Shown: in pieces, positions 47,720 through 57,782 of the stretch
How positions within the stretch are numbered: the first letter of the stretch is position 1
Layout of the letters: the number at the start of each line of letters is the position of its first letter
DNA from: Heterodera schachtii
Lineage: Eukaryota > Nematoda > Chromadorea > Rhabditida > Heteroderidae
NCBI GenBank assembly: GCA_023374025.1
Contig: SIJG01000007.1
Coordinates: forward strand, 2,794,636 to 2,858,635
DNA length: 64,000 bases
Direction: 5' to 3'
Notes under the pieces: model-generated
Databases searched by the model: none
What the model was told of the DNA's origin: nothing
The model's input: the letters and a program-made list of their open reading frames with translations, nothing else
Program-made: the position numbers and the translations under genes

Positions 47720-48483
47720 TTGTCAAAACTGAGTAACTCATCAGTCCCTGAATATTTGGAAAGCAAATTTAAAAATAAAGATCAAAGCAAGGCCGAAAGG
47801 GAAAAAAGGACAAAAGAAAGAGGGTTAAAAAGGAGAGAAAAAGAGACTTTGGAAAGTGGAAAAAATAAAGCTTACAACGGAAATAAAAAACAAAAAATGG
47901 CAGATGTTGATGATTTGGAAGTGAAATTTGAGGCATTAAAATTAAAAGTGAATGATTTGGAAGATAAATTGGCCAATAAACCGGCAACAAATTTGCCAGC
48001 GGGGGTAAAAACACCGAAATATGATGCTACAGGCGACTTTTTCAAATGGGCCATGAAAGCATAACAGAATATGCCAATAAAATACGTGAGTTGGTGGAAC
48101 AGGCTTCCCCCGACACAAATTACACGAGCGAGGCCCGAGAATGTGAGAGTGTGCATTATTTTTTAAATGGACTTCCGACTTTCCTAAAAAGGAAAATATT
48201 TTTTATGAAAAAGCCAAAAACGCTTGTTGAAGCAATTTCAATGGCTAAAGAAGTTAATCAAGCAAGGGAAGAACTTGCAAATGATGAAAAGGGAGATGAA
48301 ATTAAACAGCAAATAAATGAGATAAGGGAGCAAATAAGTGTAAGTAGTTACACATCACTTTTCCACCGGATTACGGTAGCCCCCCATACCTATGGGAGGG
48401 GTGCAAGGCCATTTGAGCGCCAGCCATTTGAGCGCCAGCCAAGTGAGCGCGGGCCATCTGAGCGCCAAAATTTTCAGTACTGA
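47720..48483 (+). pseudogene. Decayed retrotransposon gag
   Basis: The first frame (to 48064) has a charged N-terminus, a coiled-coil-like DDLEVKFEALKLKVNDLEDK and then TPKYDATGDFFKWA. A second frame (48046-48483) has ITEYANKIRELVEQA, YFLNGLPTFLKRKIF and KPKTLVEAISMAKEVNQA, followed by FERQPFERQPSER repeats. The YFLNGL...LKRKI...P.TLEEAI pattern is typical of LTR-retrotransposon Gag. The two parts meet in different frames with the expected central Gag segment missing, so there is an internal deletion. No protease or reverse transcriptase follows. Confidence 0.6.
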
Positions 48484-48489
48484 AGCCAA

Positions 48490-48625
48490 AACCTATTGCG
48501 CGACTTTTTTCAAGTGCGCGACTTTATGCAAATTATTGATTTTTTCTTGCAAACCCAAACCTATTGCAGGGGGATGCGCGACTTTTTTTCTTACTGCGCG
48601 ACTTTTTTTACTGCGCGACTTTATG
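48490..48625. repeat. GCGCGACTTT short repeat cluster
   Basis: GCGCGACTTT occurs five times, twice followed by ATGCAAATT, and the flanks AAACCCAAACCTATTGC are also partly duplicated (48484 and 48555). No coding function is seen. Confidence 0.65.
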
Positions 48626-48744
48626 CAAATTTTTTAATTAATTTTTATTTAATTTTAAATTAATTTTTAAACATCTTAAAGGTCAAACATCTTAAGACAC
48701 TGAATTTAAATTCATTTAAAATTCATCAAAAATTCCCCGCACCA

Positions 48745-48812
48745 AGCGGATCCGAACCCCAGAGGGGGCAGCCAGGCTGACACACTAACCACTCGGCCAC
48801 ATTGGAAATGGA
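48745..48812 (-). ncRNA. tRNA-like pol III element (degenerate tRNA or SINE head)
   Basis: On the minus strand an A-box-like TGGCCGAGTGGTTAG (about 48802-48788) is followed some 30 bp later by a B-box-like GGTTCGGATCC (about 48758-48748). The T-arm-like part is recognisable, but the acceptor stem pairs over only about four base pairs and no clear anticodon loop can be folded. I read it as a tRNA-derived element or tRNA pseudogene rather than a functional tRNA. Confidence 0.5.
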
Positions 48813-48894
48813 TCATAAACATTAATTTGCTCTCATAAAGGGAAAAAATGACGTCATCACTGCTGCAGCAGCCAATGAGAAGCAAGAATGTCTG

Positions 48895-49125
48895 CCCTTA
48901 TGAGGCGAGACAACTATGGCGAGATAGTGTGGCGAGAGTGTATTGCAACGAGAAGGATGGCGAGAGTGGCAAAAGAGTGTGGCGAGAGTTCATTGCAACG
49001 AGAAGGATGGCGAGAATGGCAAAAGAGTGTGGCGCGAGTGAACGAAAAGCATTGCGAGAATGGCGAAAGAGTGTGGCGCGAGTTCACTGCAACGAGAAGG
49101 ATGGCAAGAATGGCGGGGGGACCAA
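48895..49125. repeat. ~58-bp minisatellite
   Basis: Three to four imperfect copies carry TTGCAACGAGAAGGATGGCG and GGCAAAAGAGTGTGGCG, with variable indels. Open frames over it exist on both strands because of the periodicity. Confidence 0.7.
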
Positions 49126-49139
49126 ATAAACAAATCAAT

Positions 49140-50600
49140 TAATGAAATTTTCTCAATTTTCAATTTAAATGGGGGACCGTATAATTAAATAATATTTATT
49201 AATTAAATTAATTATGAAAAAGAATTAATTAAGTTATTATTATTATTTAAAGTAATAACAAATGTTTATCTTTTTAATTTGCAAATAATTAAAATTATTT
49301 ATTTATTCCATAAATTTTATATTTTATTTCATAAGTAAATTTTCCTAAGCCTTTTATTTTTTTAATCAAAATTTAATTTATTTTTTGTTAAATATTAATT
49401 ATTCTTCTAAAAATAATAATAAATATTTTATTTTAAACTTATCATTATTAAATAATAACAAATATTTATCTTTTAAATTTGCAAATAATTAAAATTATTT
49501 ATTTATTTATTCCATAAATTTTATATTTTGTTACATAAGTAAATTTTCCTGAGCTTTTCTTTTTTTTTTATTAAAATAATTATTCAAAAAATAATAATGA
49601 ATATTTTTATTTTAAACTAACAAATTAATAATTATTTATTTTGAATCTTTTTATTAAGAAATAATTAAATTTATTTATTGTGAATTTACTCATCAAATTT
49701 GATTTCACCAATACACATTAAAGGGGCCAAACAAACAATTAAATATCAAAGGGAAGAATTGCGGGAAGGGTGTCAAATAAATCAATTAACATGATTATTT
49801 GACATTTTCACTTTAGAATGGAAAAGAATTGGGGGATCGTAAAATAAAAATTAAAAAATTAAAATTAATTTAAAACTGATTAAGTATTATTCTAAAATTA
49901 ATAATAAATGTTTTCATTTTAAACTCAAAAATAAATTTAAAAAATTATTTATTTATTTCTTAATAAAATGTTACTTTTTGATGCATAATTAATGTACCGC
50001 CCCAGTTTATTAAAAGCAGTTTCTTTTGTTTATTGTTGAAGAACTTTTCTCCTCGTCATCAAATTTTGTATTTTTATCGCTCACATAATTACAGAACTCC
50101 TTAAGTGGGCCAAATAAATAAATCAATTATCAAAAGGGAAGGGTGGTGGAAAGGGGCCCTATAAAGAAAACAATTAAAGGAATTTTCCTAATTAATTAAT
50201 TAAAAGGATTTATCAAACTGTTATTCATCAAAGCATAATAATAATAATTTTTATTTTAAATTCACAAAAAAAGATTATAAATAAATAATTAATTATTCTA
50301 AAATTAATAATAAAAGTTTCCATGGAAGGGTGCTCATGAACGGAATTTTCCTAATTAATTAATTCAAAAGATTTATCAATTTTATTTAACAAACAACAAT
50401 AATTTTTATTTTAAATTCACAAATAAATAATTAATTATTTTAAAATTAATTAAAATAATTCCATGGATTATCTTTTAAAGTTAACGTAATTGGGGACCAA
50501 ATAATTAAAATAATATTTATAAATTAAATTAAATAAGTAAAAAGATTATCAAATTATTATTATTTCTTGAATAATAATGATATTTTTTATTTTAAATTTA
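49140..50600. repeat. AT-rich repeated flank of the inverted repeat
   Basis: Several diverged repeats of about 350-650 bp share GGGGGACC/ATCGTA-ATTAAA starts, AAATAATAATAAATATTT stretches and GGGCCAAA-AAACAATTA / AAAGGGAAG words (near 49125, 49720, 50105). Inverted counterparts of these words appear at 63365-63900 on the other side. The outer flanks of the big inverted repeat are therefore homologous too, but much more diverged than the arms. Confidence 0.55.
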
Positions 50601-50847
50601 CATAAAATTATTTATTTTTCTTTAAAATTTTTTATAACAGTTTTGTTTACGTACATCCTTACATTTGAACGATTTTATATTTTATTTTGAAAATTTCTCA
50701 TTGTTTATTCGATTTTTCCTGTTTTCATTGGCGGCCCGTCGTTCTCATAATACAACCTCACTCATTTCCCTATTTTTTTCTAATCAATAAGGTTCTTTAT
50801 TCATTGCCTTTTTCGGCTGACCATCAACACCTAACCCACCAAAACAA

Positions 50848-52211
50848 ATGAACCGAATTCGAAAAGCATTGACAGTAGTACACAGCAGCAATGAATCAAA
50901 CATTCCGGAGTTGAAATTCGGTGGGGGCGCAACATTGTTCCCCGCTGAATACGCCGACGACGTTGACTTTTACTTGCGACAACTCGAAAGACGCAGCCTG
51001 CTGGACTCCGACTTTCTGTCCCGGCACAAAACCGTGGACGGACGAATGCGTCAAATTCTTGTCGATTGGCTTGTCCATGTACGTTTTTAAAAAAAATTGT
51101 TGAAAACTCGGTGAAATGGTTTTAATTCAGGTACAAGTTCGCTTAAAGCTGACCAACGAAACGTTCAGCCTATCCGTGAACATTCTCGATCGTTCTCTGT
51201 TGGCACTTCTAGGAATCAACAAGACGAACCTGCAACTGTTGGGCGTCACCTGCATTTTCATTGCGGCCAAATTCGAGGAAATGGTTATGCCAAATGTTGC
51301 CGACTTTGTCTATGTGGCAGCAAACATGTTTAAGAAGGAACACATCATGCGGATGGAACCGCAGGTGAATAGGGAACAAATTTTTAATTACCAGATTCTT
51401 TAGGGGGGGCACCCTAAATTATGCCGGCAAATTCGCACCATCGAATTTATTTAAAATTCAAACTTATTATAATTAATTTTTTAAGAAATAAAATTGAAAT
51501 GTTTTTCACTGTTAAAAATTTCAAAAAAAATTAGAAATAACTTTGTGCGCACATTATAAAGGTGTTGTCCGGTCTCAAGTTCAACCTCAGCGTGCCATAC
51601 TCCATGCAGTTTCTGCGTCGCTATCGCTTCTACGCTTCGCCGTCAAAGAGTGTGTGGGCGTTTGCGAAGTTCATCAGCGAAATTGCCCTGGTCTGCTACG
51701 CGCTGGCCCACTTCCCTCCTTCCGTTGTTGCCGCCGTGTCGCTCAATTTAGCTGCGTTTGCATACGGATGCCCGCTGCAGTCGCCCGAGCTGTTCGTGAA
51801 AGTCTTCCGAATGTCCAAGTCGGCCGTGGAGCGTATTTCACGCTCATTCGTCGACCATGTAATTTAAATTCTGGTTTTTAAGCTCAATAAAGCTACTTTC
51901 CAGGATTATTAATTATATTTTGCGGGTTTTAATTAGACCGTCCCGGCATTTTTTGAAAATTCATGTCTCTAATAGGTACTATAAAAAAATTTTCCGTTGT
52001 TGGTTTTTGCTTCCGTCCAATAAAGTTCACTAGACTTAATTTAACACGCTCGCGAGCTTTGTGATTTTATTTTCCTTCAATTTTCCAGGTCATTCAATTT
52101 ATCGACCCCACCGCGAAGCTTGGGGCCCTGCGCGAGAAGTACCGGCACCACTTTGTCATCACCAACGAACAGTTGTGCCTTCTCCGCTACTTTGGGGACA
52201 ACCATCGTTAG
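50848..52211 (+). CDS. B-type cyclin, left-arm copy
   Basis: Exons 50848-51078, 51131-51364, 51562-51858 and 52089-52211 total 885 nt, 294 residues, all phase-0 junctions. The cyclin box opens with DGRMRQILVDWLVHVQVR, followed by NILDRSLL, LLGVTCIFIAAKFEE and, in the second fold, LRRYRFYASPS. This is the pattern of mitotic B-type cyclins, which activate CDK1 and drive mitotic entry. The N-terminus is very short for a cyclin B; RKAL at residues 5-8 is only a minimal destruction-box-like element (RxxL), so timed degradation may be reduced. A poly(A)-like AATAAA follows near 52289. A cell-cycle gene inside a transposon-rich palindrome is unusual. It could be a real ampliconic gene. Confidence 0.88.
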
Positions 52212-52439
52212 ACAGAAAAAGGACGGACAGCTCGCTGATTTTTCCTTAATTGTAACCCCTAAAATGGTTCTTGTGCTTTCATTTAACAAAATAAACTACA
52301 ATTATAAATTTTTGTACGATGTTTGAAAGAAATTAATTTTTTAAGCGAATTCGCTGAGTTTTCGCCCGCATTTTAGAAACTGTCCAAACCCTTTTCGAGC
52401 CGTTTTCATCACTAATTGGATGCTATGTTTGGGGAAAAA

Positions 52440-52760
52440 ATAAATAAATGAAAATTATTGAGAAAAAAATGTGTCACTTTAATTGTGTTTTTCTTCTGCC
52501 TTTGCCCCTCTCTACACTTCAACCTTTGCCAGTCTCGTACCCTCAGCCTTTTTCCCCAAGGCGTCTTTCTCATTTCCTTCAATTTCTCATCCCCAGCCTT
52601 TTTTCCCTTGCCAATTTCTCATCCCCTGCCTTCTTTTCCTTTGCCAATTTCTCATCCCAAGCCTTCTTTTGCCTGCAAAGTTCTCATCCCATGCCTTCTT
52701 TTCCCTTGAGTTTTCTTCTGCCTTCAAGCTGTCCTATTCTGCCATGCGCCGCTTCTCATA
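52440..52760 (-). repeat. Lys/Glu/Ala-rich coding-like repeat, left arm
   Basis: A ~36-bp unit recurs five times (plus strand CTTTGCCAATTTCTCATCCC). On the minus strand it reads KKAGDEKLAKE-like repeats, but the frame is broken by indels and by a stop after KRRMAE, so it is probably a decayed charged-repeat protein. The long plus-strand frame over it (Phe/Ser/Pro-rich) is the antisense of this repeat. Confidence 0.5.
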
Positions 52761-53094
52761 TTCCTCGGACCTTTTGGTACACGGAAACGGTATTACCTGC
52801 TGCTGTACAGGTGAACAATTACATATTGTGGATTCCATGTACCCAACTTAACATAAAAAGGACCCAAAAGCCATGTCTTTTCCCCGCATTTTTGGGTAAA
52901 TTATGCCTGACAACACAAAACAATCACCCGGCCCCAGCGAGCACAAACGTCTTAGGCAAATGTGTTTTTAATTTTTTTATTTCCAACAAAGCCTGGCGTA
53001 TTGCTCGGCAGAATTACAAAGAAAAAGTTTGTCATTTGACCAACAAGTATAAATTTTTAAAAAACGTCCTTATATTCTGGTGTGCCAGCTCGGT

Positions 53095-53804
53095 TCATTT
53101 TTCTTCATCTTTGGTCCATCGGAAACTCTTTGCCATCGTTGTCGTTGCCGATTCATCCTTCTTTTTATGCTTCAAGATCAGATCGGTGCAGTCAAAGTTC
53201 AGCTTTGCACAGTCATGGCAAAACGATTGGGCAAACACAAGTCGCTGCTGTTGCTCGCCATTCTGATTGATGAGTTTGAAACTGCTCTTTCCCTGCCGGA
53301 AATTTTCGCCACGACACTCATCGCACATGAACGTGAACACACCATACTAAACATTTTGCCAATTTTTAACAAAATTTTGTTAAAAACCTTGGGGCGACCC
53401 AATTTCCAAAATATGGAAGGGTAGTCAAACACATTTTTCGGTTGTTTTTTGGGCGATTCAGCCACTAAATTTTGCGAATTTAAGCAAATTAACAGAAAAA
53501 CTTAATTACCTTCAATTTCCATGGCCTTGGCTTTCTTCACTGCGGAAGCATTTTCCTCATGGATTTTGTCCAGGCGAGGCTTCCGTCCCCTTTTTGACGG
53601 GCCCGGTTGTAGGTCAAGCAGTGTTTGGGTGTTGTTGTTGCTGTTGTCTCCAATGATGCTGACGCCATCACCATTTTGAGGGGAATAATTTTCTCTTTTT
53701 GACTCATCCATTTCTTTAAAATTAAATTATTATAAAAAATTTAAAAAAAAATGATTACTTTTGTTCTCAAACACTAATTGGTCATGAATTTTACGCGGAG
53801 CCAT
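53095..53804 (-). CDS. Small zinc-ribbon / AT-hook-like protein, left-arm copy
   Basis: By symmetry with the right arm, the exons are 53804-53759, 53713-53510, 53464-53388 and 53346-53095, 192 residues. It starts MAPRKIHDQLVF. It contains a basic KRGRKPRLDK stretch (AT-hook-like, possible DNA binding or nuclear signal). Near the C-terminus CDEC and CHDC are 33 residues apart, a plausible four-cysteine zinc ribbon. Intron 3 is only 41 bp. The gene is divergent from the PAZ gene, with about 175 bp between start codons. The family is not recognised, and a nuclear role is inferred only from the motifs. Confidence 0.55.
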
Positions 53805-53979
53805 TACGATTAGGAAATAGTTTATGATTATAATTGTTAAAAGCATAAATGGACCTGCGAAAGAACAAATAATATTGATTGATGTGTGAGAGTGGTGTTA
53901 GCGCGCAGCGACCTCCAGACGCTGTGTCACTTCTTAATTAATAGGCCACGCCCATCCACAAACCAAAGACTATAGAGTA

Positions 53980-54610
53980 ATGGTTATAGAAAGATACAAA
54001 AAGGCGCCAATTCAAACACACATTGAAACCCCAAGCCAATTTATTGATTTTTTACAGATTATGGCACTCCCGCTAACTGCAGCCCTATCCAAACTGCTAA
54101 ACTGTAAACCCGAAAATTTAGCAGAATATTTGAACAACCCTGAGGCGGTGAACAAAGCGAACGCCTACCTGAGCGGTAAAAAACTTAAAACAACCTACCA
54201 AGGTCGTGATTCCAAGACCAAATCGGTCAAATTTGGCACATTTTCGCTGAAAGCCGCCGCAGAAACCTACGCGTTTGAGGGATTTCTTGGCATGTTTCCA
54301 ACAATTGATGTTTCGGCCTAACACACATACGCTCAGATGTCAAAGTCCAACAGTATTTCTACATAAAACACCGGATCCGCCTACTATACCCTCAGCTCAA
54401 GTGCATTGTTGAGTACCACAACAAGGGCCACTGCAAATACTACCCCTTGGGTATAATAAATATTGTCCGGAAAAAAATCAATAAAATCCTTCAGAGTTGT
54501 TGGCCATTGAGGAGAGCGCAGAGAGCGAACCCACCGAAAAACCTGCAGCTGAAACGGACTACCTGGACTACTTGAACTTTCGCAGTGGCTGGCAATCAAC
54601 ACTCTACTGA
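53980..54610 (+). pseudogene. Argonaute PAZ-domain fragment, left-arm copy
   Basis: Reading from ATG 53980, the protein has THIETPSQFIDFL, a linker, GKKLKTTYQGRDSKTKSVKFG and SLKAAAETYAF. In another frame follow DVKVQQYFYIKHRIRLLYPQ, LKC and CKYYPL. These align in order with the PAZ domain of Argonautes, which binds small-RNA 3' ends (family signature: QYF...Y.I.L.YP.LPC...YLPLE). The switch near 54280-54315 needs either a non-canonical GC-AG intron or is a frameshift. A 46-bp intron at 54450-54495 restores YPLE and runs to a stop at 54608. The N, MID and PIWI domains are absent, so it cannot slice. It may be a broken copy or a PAZ-only protein. Confidence 0.65.
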
Positions 54611-54613
54611 CCA

Positions 54614-55012
54614 ATGAAGCGTGCAAGACAATCGGAAAAGTTGGGCGAATTCCCCGAGATTGAGTTCGCCGTCAACACAATGGGTGTGACGGTGTACTGC
54701 CTACGACACCTGCAAACGCCTCGGTTTGTGCCATGGGACCAGCCCGGGCGGTGCTCATGCTGCAGAAGCGGAACTGTCCAGCCCGAGGGGGTGACCATCT
54801 TTTCAAATCGACTAAAAACGGACGGCGAGAACTTTGTGCCATTGGACGCAATTGGTAAACTGCCACAGGTGTTTGGCAAAACTATTGCCAATTTTTTAGT
54901 GGACTTTGCTGATCGCGCGAAATTCCGCATTAGGGCACGGAACAAGATGTTCACGCTGCCGCTGCGACACCCGGAGGTGCACGCCGCCGGTCCGAGCGTG
55001 GAAGAAGCCTAA
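54614..55012 (+). CDS. Unidentified 132-codon ORF, left-arm copy
   Basis: This is a continuous frame with non-AT-biased codons, starting MKRARQSEKLGEFPEIEF and containing VTVYC, VPWDQPGRCSCC, GVTIFSNRLKTDGENF and a basic RAKFRIRARNKMF stretch. It overlaps neither neighbour. It lies between the PAZ fragment and the packaging-ATPase remnant. It is conserved in both arms with two visible amino-acid differences. I do not recognise it; from its position it could be part of the Maverick/Polinton gene set, but that is inference. Confidence 0.45.
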   Translation: MKRARQSEKLGEFPEIEFAVNTMGVTVYCLRHLQTPRFVPWDQPGRCSCCRSGTVQPEGVTIFSNRLKTDGENFVPLDAIGKLPQVFGKTIANFLVDFADRAKFRIRARNKMFTLPLRHPEVHAAGPSVEEA

Positions 55013-55039
55013 AAGAAATGACTCAGATGCCATAAGCAC

Positions 55040-55533
55040 TTATCCATTGTTGTTGTTCTGATGGATTACCCAAAAATAAACGAAACTGAACTTGCTTTTT
55101 CCGTGGTTTTCCTCACGCAAAATCTGTTCGATAAGGCAAGGCGTGTGCCAAGGCCCAACGCCCGGTACATCTTCCTGATGCACCGCTCAACGCCATGTTG
55201 AGTACACGTAATTTGGCCAGTCAAATGTTCCCTCGGGGAGCAGGGCATTCTGTCGTTGCTTACCGACATACGGGTGCTCTACCGTACGGCTACACTGTCG
55301 TGACCCTTACTGAGCCAAAAGCGTACGGGCTATGGCTAAGCGATAACGCCACAGATAAGGACGAGTACAAGGGCAAGTTGCGAGGGATCACCCTGGCCTT
55401 TGGTGTGACCAGGAATAACCGACAAATAAATTTGTACGATGAATACCCCAGGCGCGGATATTTGTCGGTATAACCCTGACTTATATGTGAAACTGCACAC
55501 AGATGAGGAATATGAACCCGAAATTATTCCATA
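55040..55533 (+). pseudogene. Maverick/Polinton packaging-ATPase C-terminal remnant, left arm
   Basis: The first frame reads LSIVVVLMDYP (Walker-B-like strand), then AFSVVFLTQNLFDKARRVP and ARYIFLMHRSTP. After a frame change near 55195 the next frame reads NLASQMFPRGAG, then VVAYRHTGALPYGYTVVTLT. The succession FLTQNLF / YI.L / LA.Q.FP / PYGYL..DL is the signature of the FtsK/HerA-type packaging ATPase of Mavericks (Polintons) and related viruses. The Walker A part is missing upstream, a stop interrupts the end near 55471, and the frame is broken, so it is non-functional. No polymerase or integrase is visible nearby. Confidence 0.68.
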
Positions 55534-55838
55534 ATTTCATTTTTATTTTTCAAATTATTTATTAATTTTGTAATATTTGTCATATATTTCTACTTTTTTC
55601 ACCTAATATTTTTCCCAAAATACAATAATTTCATGAATATTTTTTGAACTCTTCGCTCGTTCTTTGTACTTGTTTTCATTTTGATATCGTGTTTGCATCC
55701 TTGGGTAAATCCTTAAAAATAAAAAAACTGTCCGAAAAGGTGAAGACTACAGTACCCTTAGCAAAAATATGCTCAGGCTAAGGAATCCAGATAATTTTCC
55801 TGCTAAGCTTTTGTTTCATATTCGTTTATCGGAGTCTT

Positions 55839-56081
55839 TTACCGTAGATCCCGTTGCACACATCCCTCGCACAGGTGTAGCAGCAGACGGACGAAGTTTT
55901 TTCGTGCAACCCATTCTAAGCCTTTAAGGCAATTAAAGCTTTGGCAGCCATTCAGTGGCTTTGACACAAGGCCCTGTTTCCAATAGGGTAACAGGCAACC
56001 GGTACAAAAGACAGCTCGTACCCTGTTGTGAAACTCGTATAAAGTGAAAAAATTTTCAATATTAAGCCTATACTTGAGCAT
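55839..56081 (-). CDS. Cysteine-rich 80-codon ORF, left-arm copy
   Basis: This is a short continuous frame with FCTGCLLPYWKQGL, GCQSFNCLKG and LCEGCVQRDLR, giving CxxC, CxxxxC and CxxC pairs. It begins at the edge of the telomere-like array, and its mate lies at 57783-58025 with identical translation. It could be a small metal-binding protein or a chance frame. No family is recognised. Confidence 0.3.
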   Translation of the reverse strand: MLKYRLNIENFFTLYEFHNRVRAVFCTGCLLPYWKQGLVSKPLNGCQSFNCLKGLEWVARKNFVRLLLHLCEGCVQRDLR

Positions 56082-56089
56082 GTCTAAGC

Positions 56090-56708
56090 CTAAACATAAA
56101 GCAAATCAAAGCCTATGCCCAAGAAATCCTAAAGGCTGAAGCCTAAAGCTCAGACTTAAGCCTAAGTCGAAAGCCTATACCCAGGAAATCCTAAAAGCTG
56201 AAGCCGAAAACTCAGTCTTAAGTCTAAAGCTTATACCTAAGCAAGCCTAAAGCTGAAGCCTATGCCCAAGAAATCCTAAAGGCTGAAACCTAAAGCTCAG
56301 ACTTAAGCCTAAGTCGAAAGCCTATACCCAGGAAATCCTAAAAGCTGAAGCCGAAAACTCAGTCTTAAGTCTAAAGCTTATACCTAAGCAAGCCTAAAGC
56401 TGAAGCCTATACCTAAGGAAGCCTAAAGCTGAAGCCTAAACCTAAGCAAGCCTAAGCCTAAAGCTGAAGCATATACCCAAGCAAGCCTAAACAAGCCTAA
56501 AGCTGATACTTCAGAAGCCTAAAGCAGAAGCCTAAACTTAAGCAAGCCAAAACCTAAGCCTGAACAAACCTAAAGCTGAAGCCTAAACCTAACAAATCCT
56601 AAAGCTGAAGAATATACCTAAGCAAGCCTAAAAGCTAAATCCTCGTCTAAAGCTTAGTCCTAAGCCTAAGCCTAAACAAAGAAGCCTAAAGCTCAGTCCT
56701 AAGCCTAA
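56090..56708. repeat. GCCTAA-type (telomere-like) array, left of centre
   Basis: About 620 bp are composed of AAGCCTAA, AGCTGAAGCC and CCTAAGCAAGCCTAA words on the plus strand. It includes longer duplicated blocks (for example GCCCAAGAAATCCTAAAGGC at 56118 and 56265). GCCTAA is the C-strand form of the nematode telomere hexamer, heavily diverged. Confidence 0.8.
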
Positions 56709-56741
56709 CATACGCAATGTACGAGTTCCCTTGGCATAGGC
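56709..56741. other. Spacer at the symmetry centre of the inverted repeat
   Basis: About 33 nt lie between the last matching GTCCTAAGCCTAA on the left and the first TTAGGCTTAGGAC on the right. The spacer (CATACGCAATGTACGAG then TTCCC) does not match either array. A spacer this short would let the DNA extrude a cruciform or a single strand form a hairpin. Confidence 0.8.
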
Positions 56742-57782
56742 TTAGGCTTAGGACTGAGCTTTAGGCTTCTTTGTTTAGGCTTAGGCTTAGGACTAAGCTT
56801 TAGACGAGGATTTAGCTTTTAGGCTTGCTTAGGTATATTCTTCAGCTTTAGGATTTGTTAGGTTTAGGCTTCAACTTTATGCTTGGTTGGGAATAGGTTT
56901 CAGCTTTAGGCTTGCTTAGTCTAGGCTTCAGCTTTAGGCTTGCTTAGGTCTAGGCTTAGGCTTCAGCTTGCTTAGGTATAGGTTTTACCTTGCTTAGGTA
57001 TAGGCTTGCTTGGGCATAGGCTTCAGCTTTAGGCTTGCTTAGGTCTAGGCTTAGGCTTCAGCGTGCTTAGGTATAGGTTTCACCTTGCTTAGTTATAGGC
57101 TTGCTTGGGCATAGGCTTCAGCTTTAGGCTTGCTTAGGTCTAGGCTTATGCTTCAGCGTGCTTAGGTATAGGTTTTACCTTGCTTAGGTATAGGCTTGCT
57201 TGGGCATAGGCTTCAGCTTTAGGCTTGCTTAGGTCTAGGCTTAGGCTTCAGCTTGCTAAGGTATAGGCTTGCTGGGCATAGGCTTCAGCTTTAGGTTTGT
57301 TCAGGCTTAGGTTTTGGCTTGCTTAAGTTTAGGCTTCTGCTTTAGGCTTCTGAAGTATCAGCTTTAGGCTTGTTTAGGCTTGCTTGGGTATATGCTTCAG
57401 CTTTAGGCTTAGGCTTGCTTAGGTTTAGGCTTCAGCTTTAGGCTTCCTTAGGTATAGGCTTCAGCTTTAGGCTTGCTTAGGTATAAGCTTTAGACTTAAG
57501 ACTGAGTTTTCGGCTTCATCTTTTAGGATTTCCTGGGTATAGGCTTTCGACTTAGGCTTAAGTCTGAGCTTTAGGTTTAAGCCTTTAGGATTTCTTGGGC
57601 ATAGGCTTCAGCTTTAGGCTTGCTTAGGTATAAGCTTTAGACTTAAGACTGAGTTTTCGGCTTCAGCTTTTAGGATTTCCTGGGTATAGGCTTTCGACTT
57701 AGGCTTAAGTCTGAGCTTTAGGCTTCAGCCTTTAGGATTTCTTGGGCATAGGCTTTGATTTGCTTTATGTTTAGGCTTAGAC
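56742..57782. repeat. TTAGGC-type (telomere-like) array, right of centre
   Basis: The plus strand is built of TTAGGCTTAGG, CTTCAGCTTTAGGCTTGC and TTGCTTAGGTATAGGC words. It is about 420 bp longer than its left counterpart because a ~120-bp unit (GGGCATAGGCTTCAGC, then TTAGGCTTGCTTAGGTCTAGG) is repeated three to four times between about 56880 and 57280. Confidence 0.85.

Larger units (their letters stand above)
50600..56708 (+). repeat. Left arm of giant inverted repeat
   Basis: Positions x in this arm pair with about 113863-x in the right arm (50848 with 63015, 51562 with 62301, 52448 with 61415, 55195 with 58669 to within 1 bp). Coding parts differ only by scattered substitutions. Gene order outward from the centre is telomere-like array, Cys-rich ORF, ATPase remnant, 132-codon ORF, PAZ gene, zinc-ribbon gene and cyclin. 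The outer boundary is not sharp: similarity declines through the AT-rich flank below 50.6 kb. Confidence 0.93.

Noticed and set aside
48745..48812. Functional tRNA gene
   Set aside because: Only about four acceptor base pairs form and no anticodon stem-loop can be drawn, although A- and B-box words are present.
47588..49125. CRISPR-like spacing of short repeats
   Set aside because: The units are imperfect minisatellites without unique equal-length spacers, in an obviously eukaryotic intron-bearing context.
52448..53266. Long plus-strand frame (272 codons) and its mate at 60597-61415
   Set aside because: It is Phe/Ser/Pro-rich, low-complexity, and antisense to the charged KKAGDEKLA repeat and to the spliced zinc-ribbon gene. 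It shows no family motif.
56090..57782. Head-to-head telomere fusion
   Set aside because: Fusion would place TTAGGC on the left and GCCTAA on the right of the plus strand. The order seen is the reverse, and the repeats are too diverged to be recent telomere.
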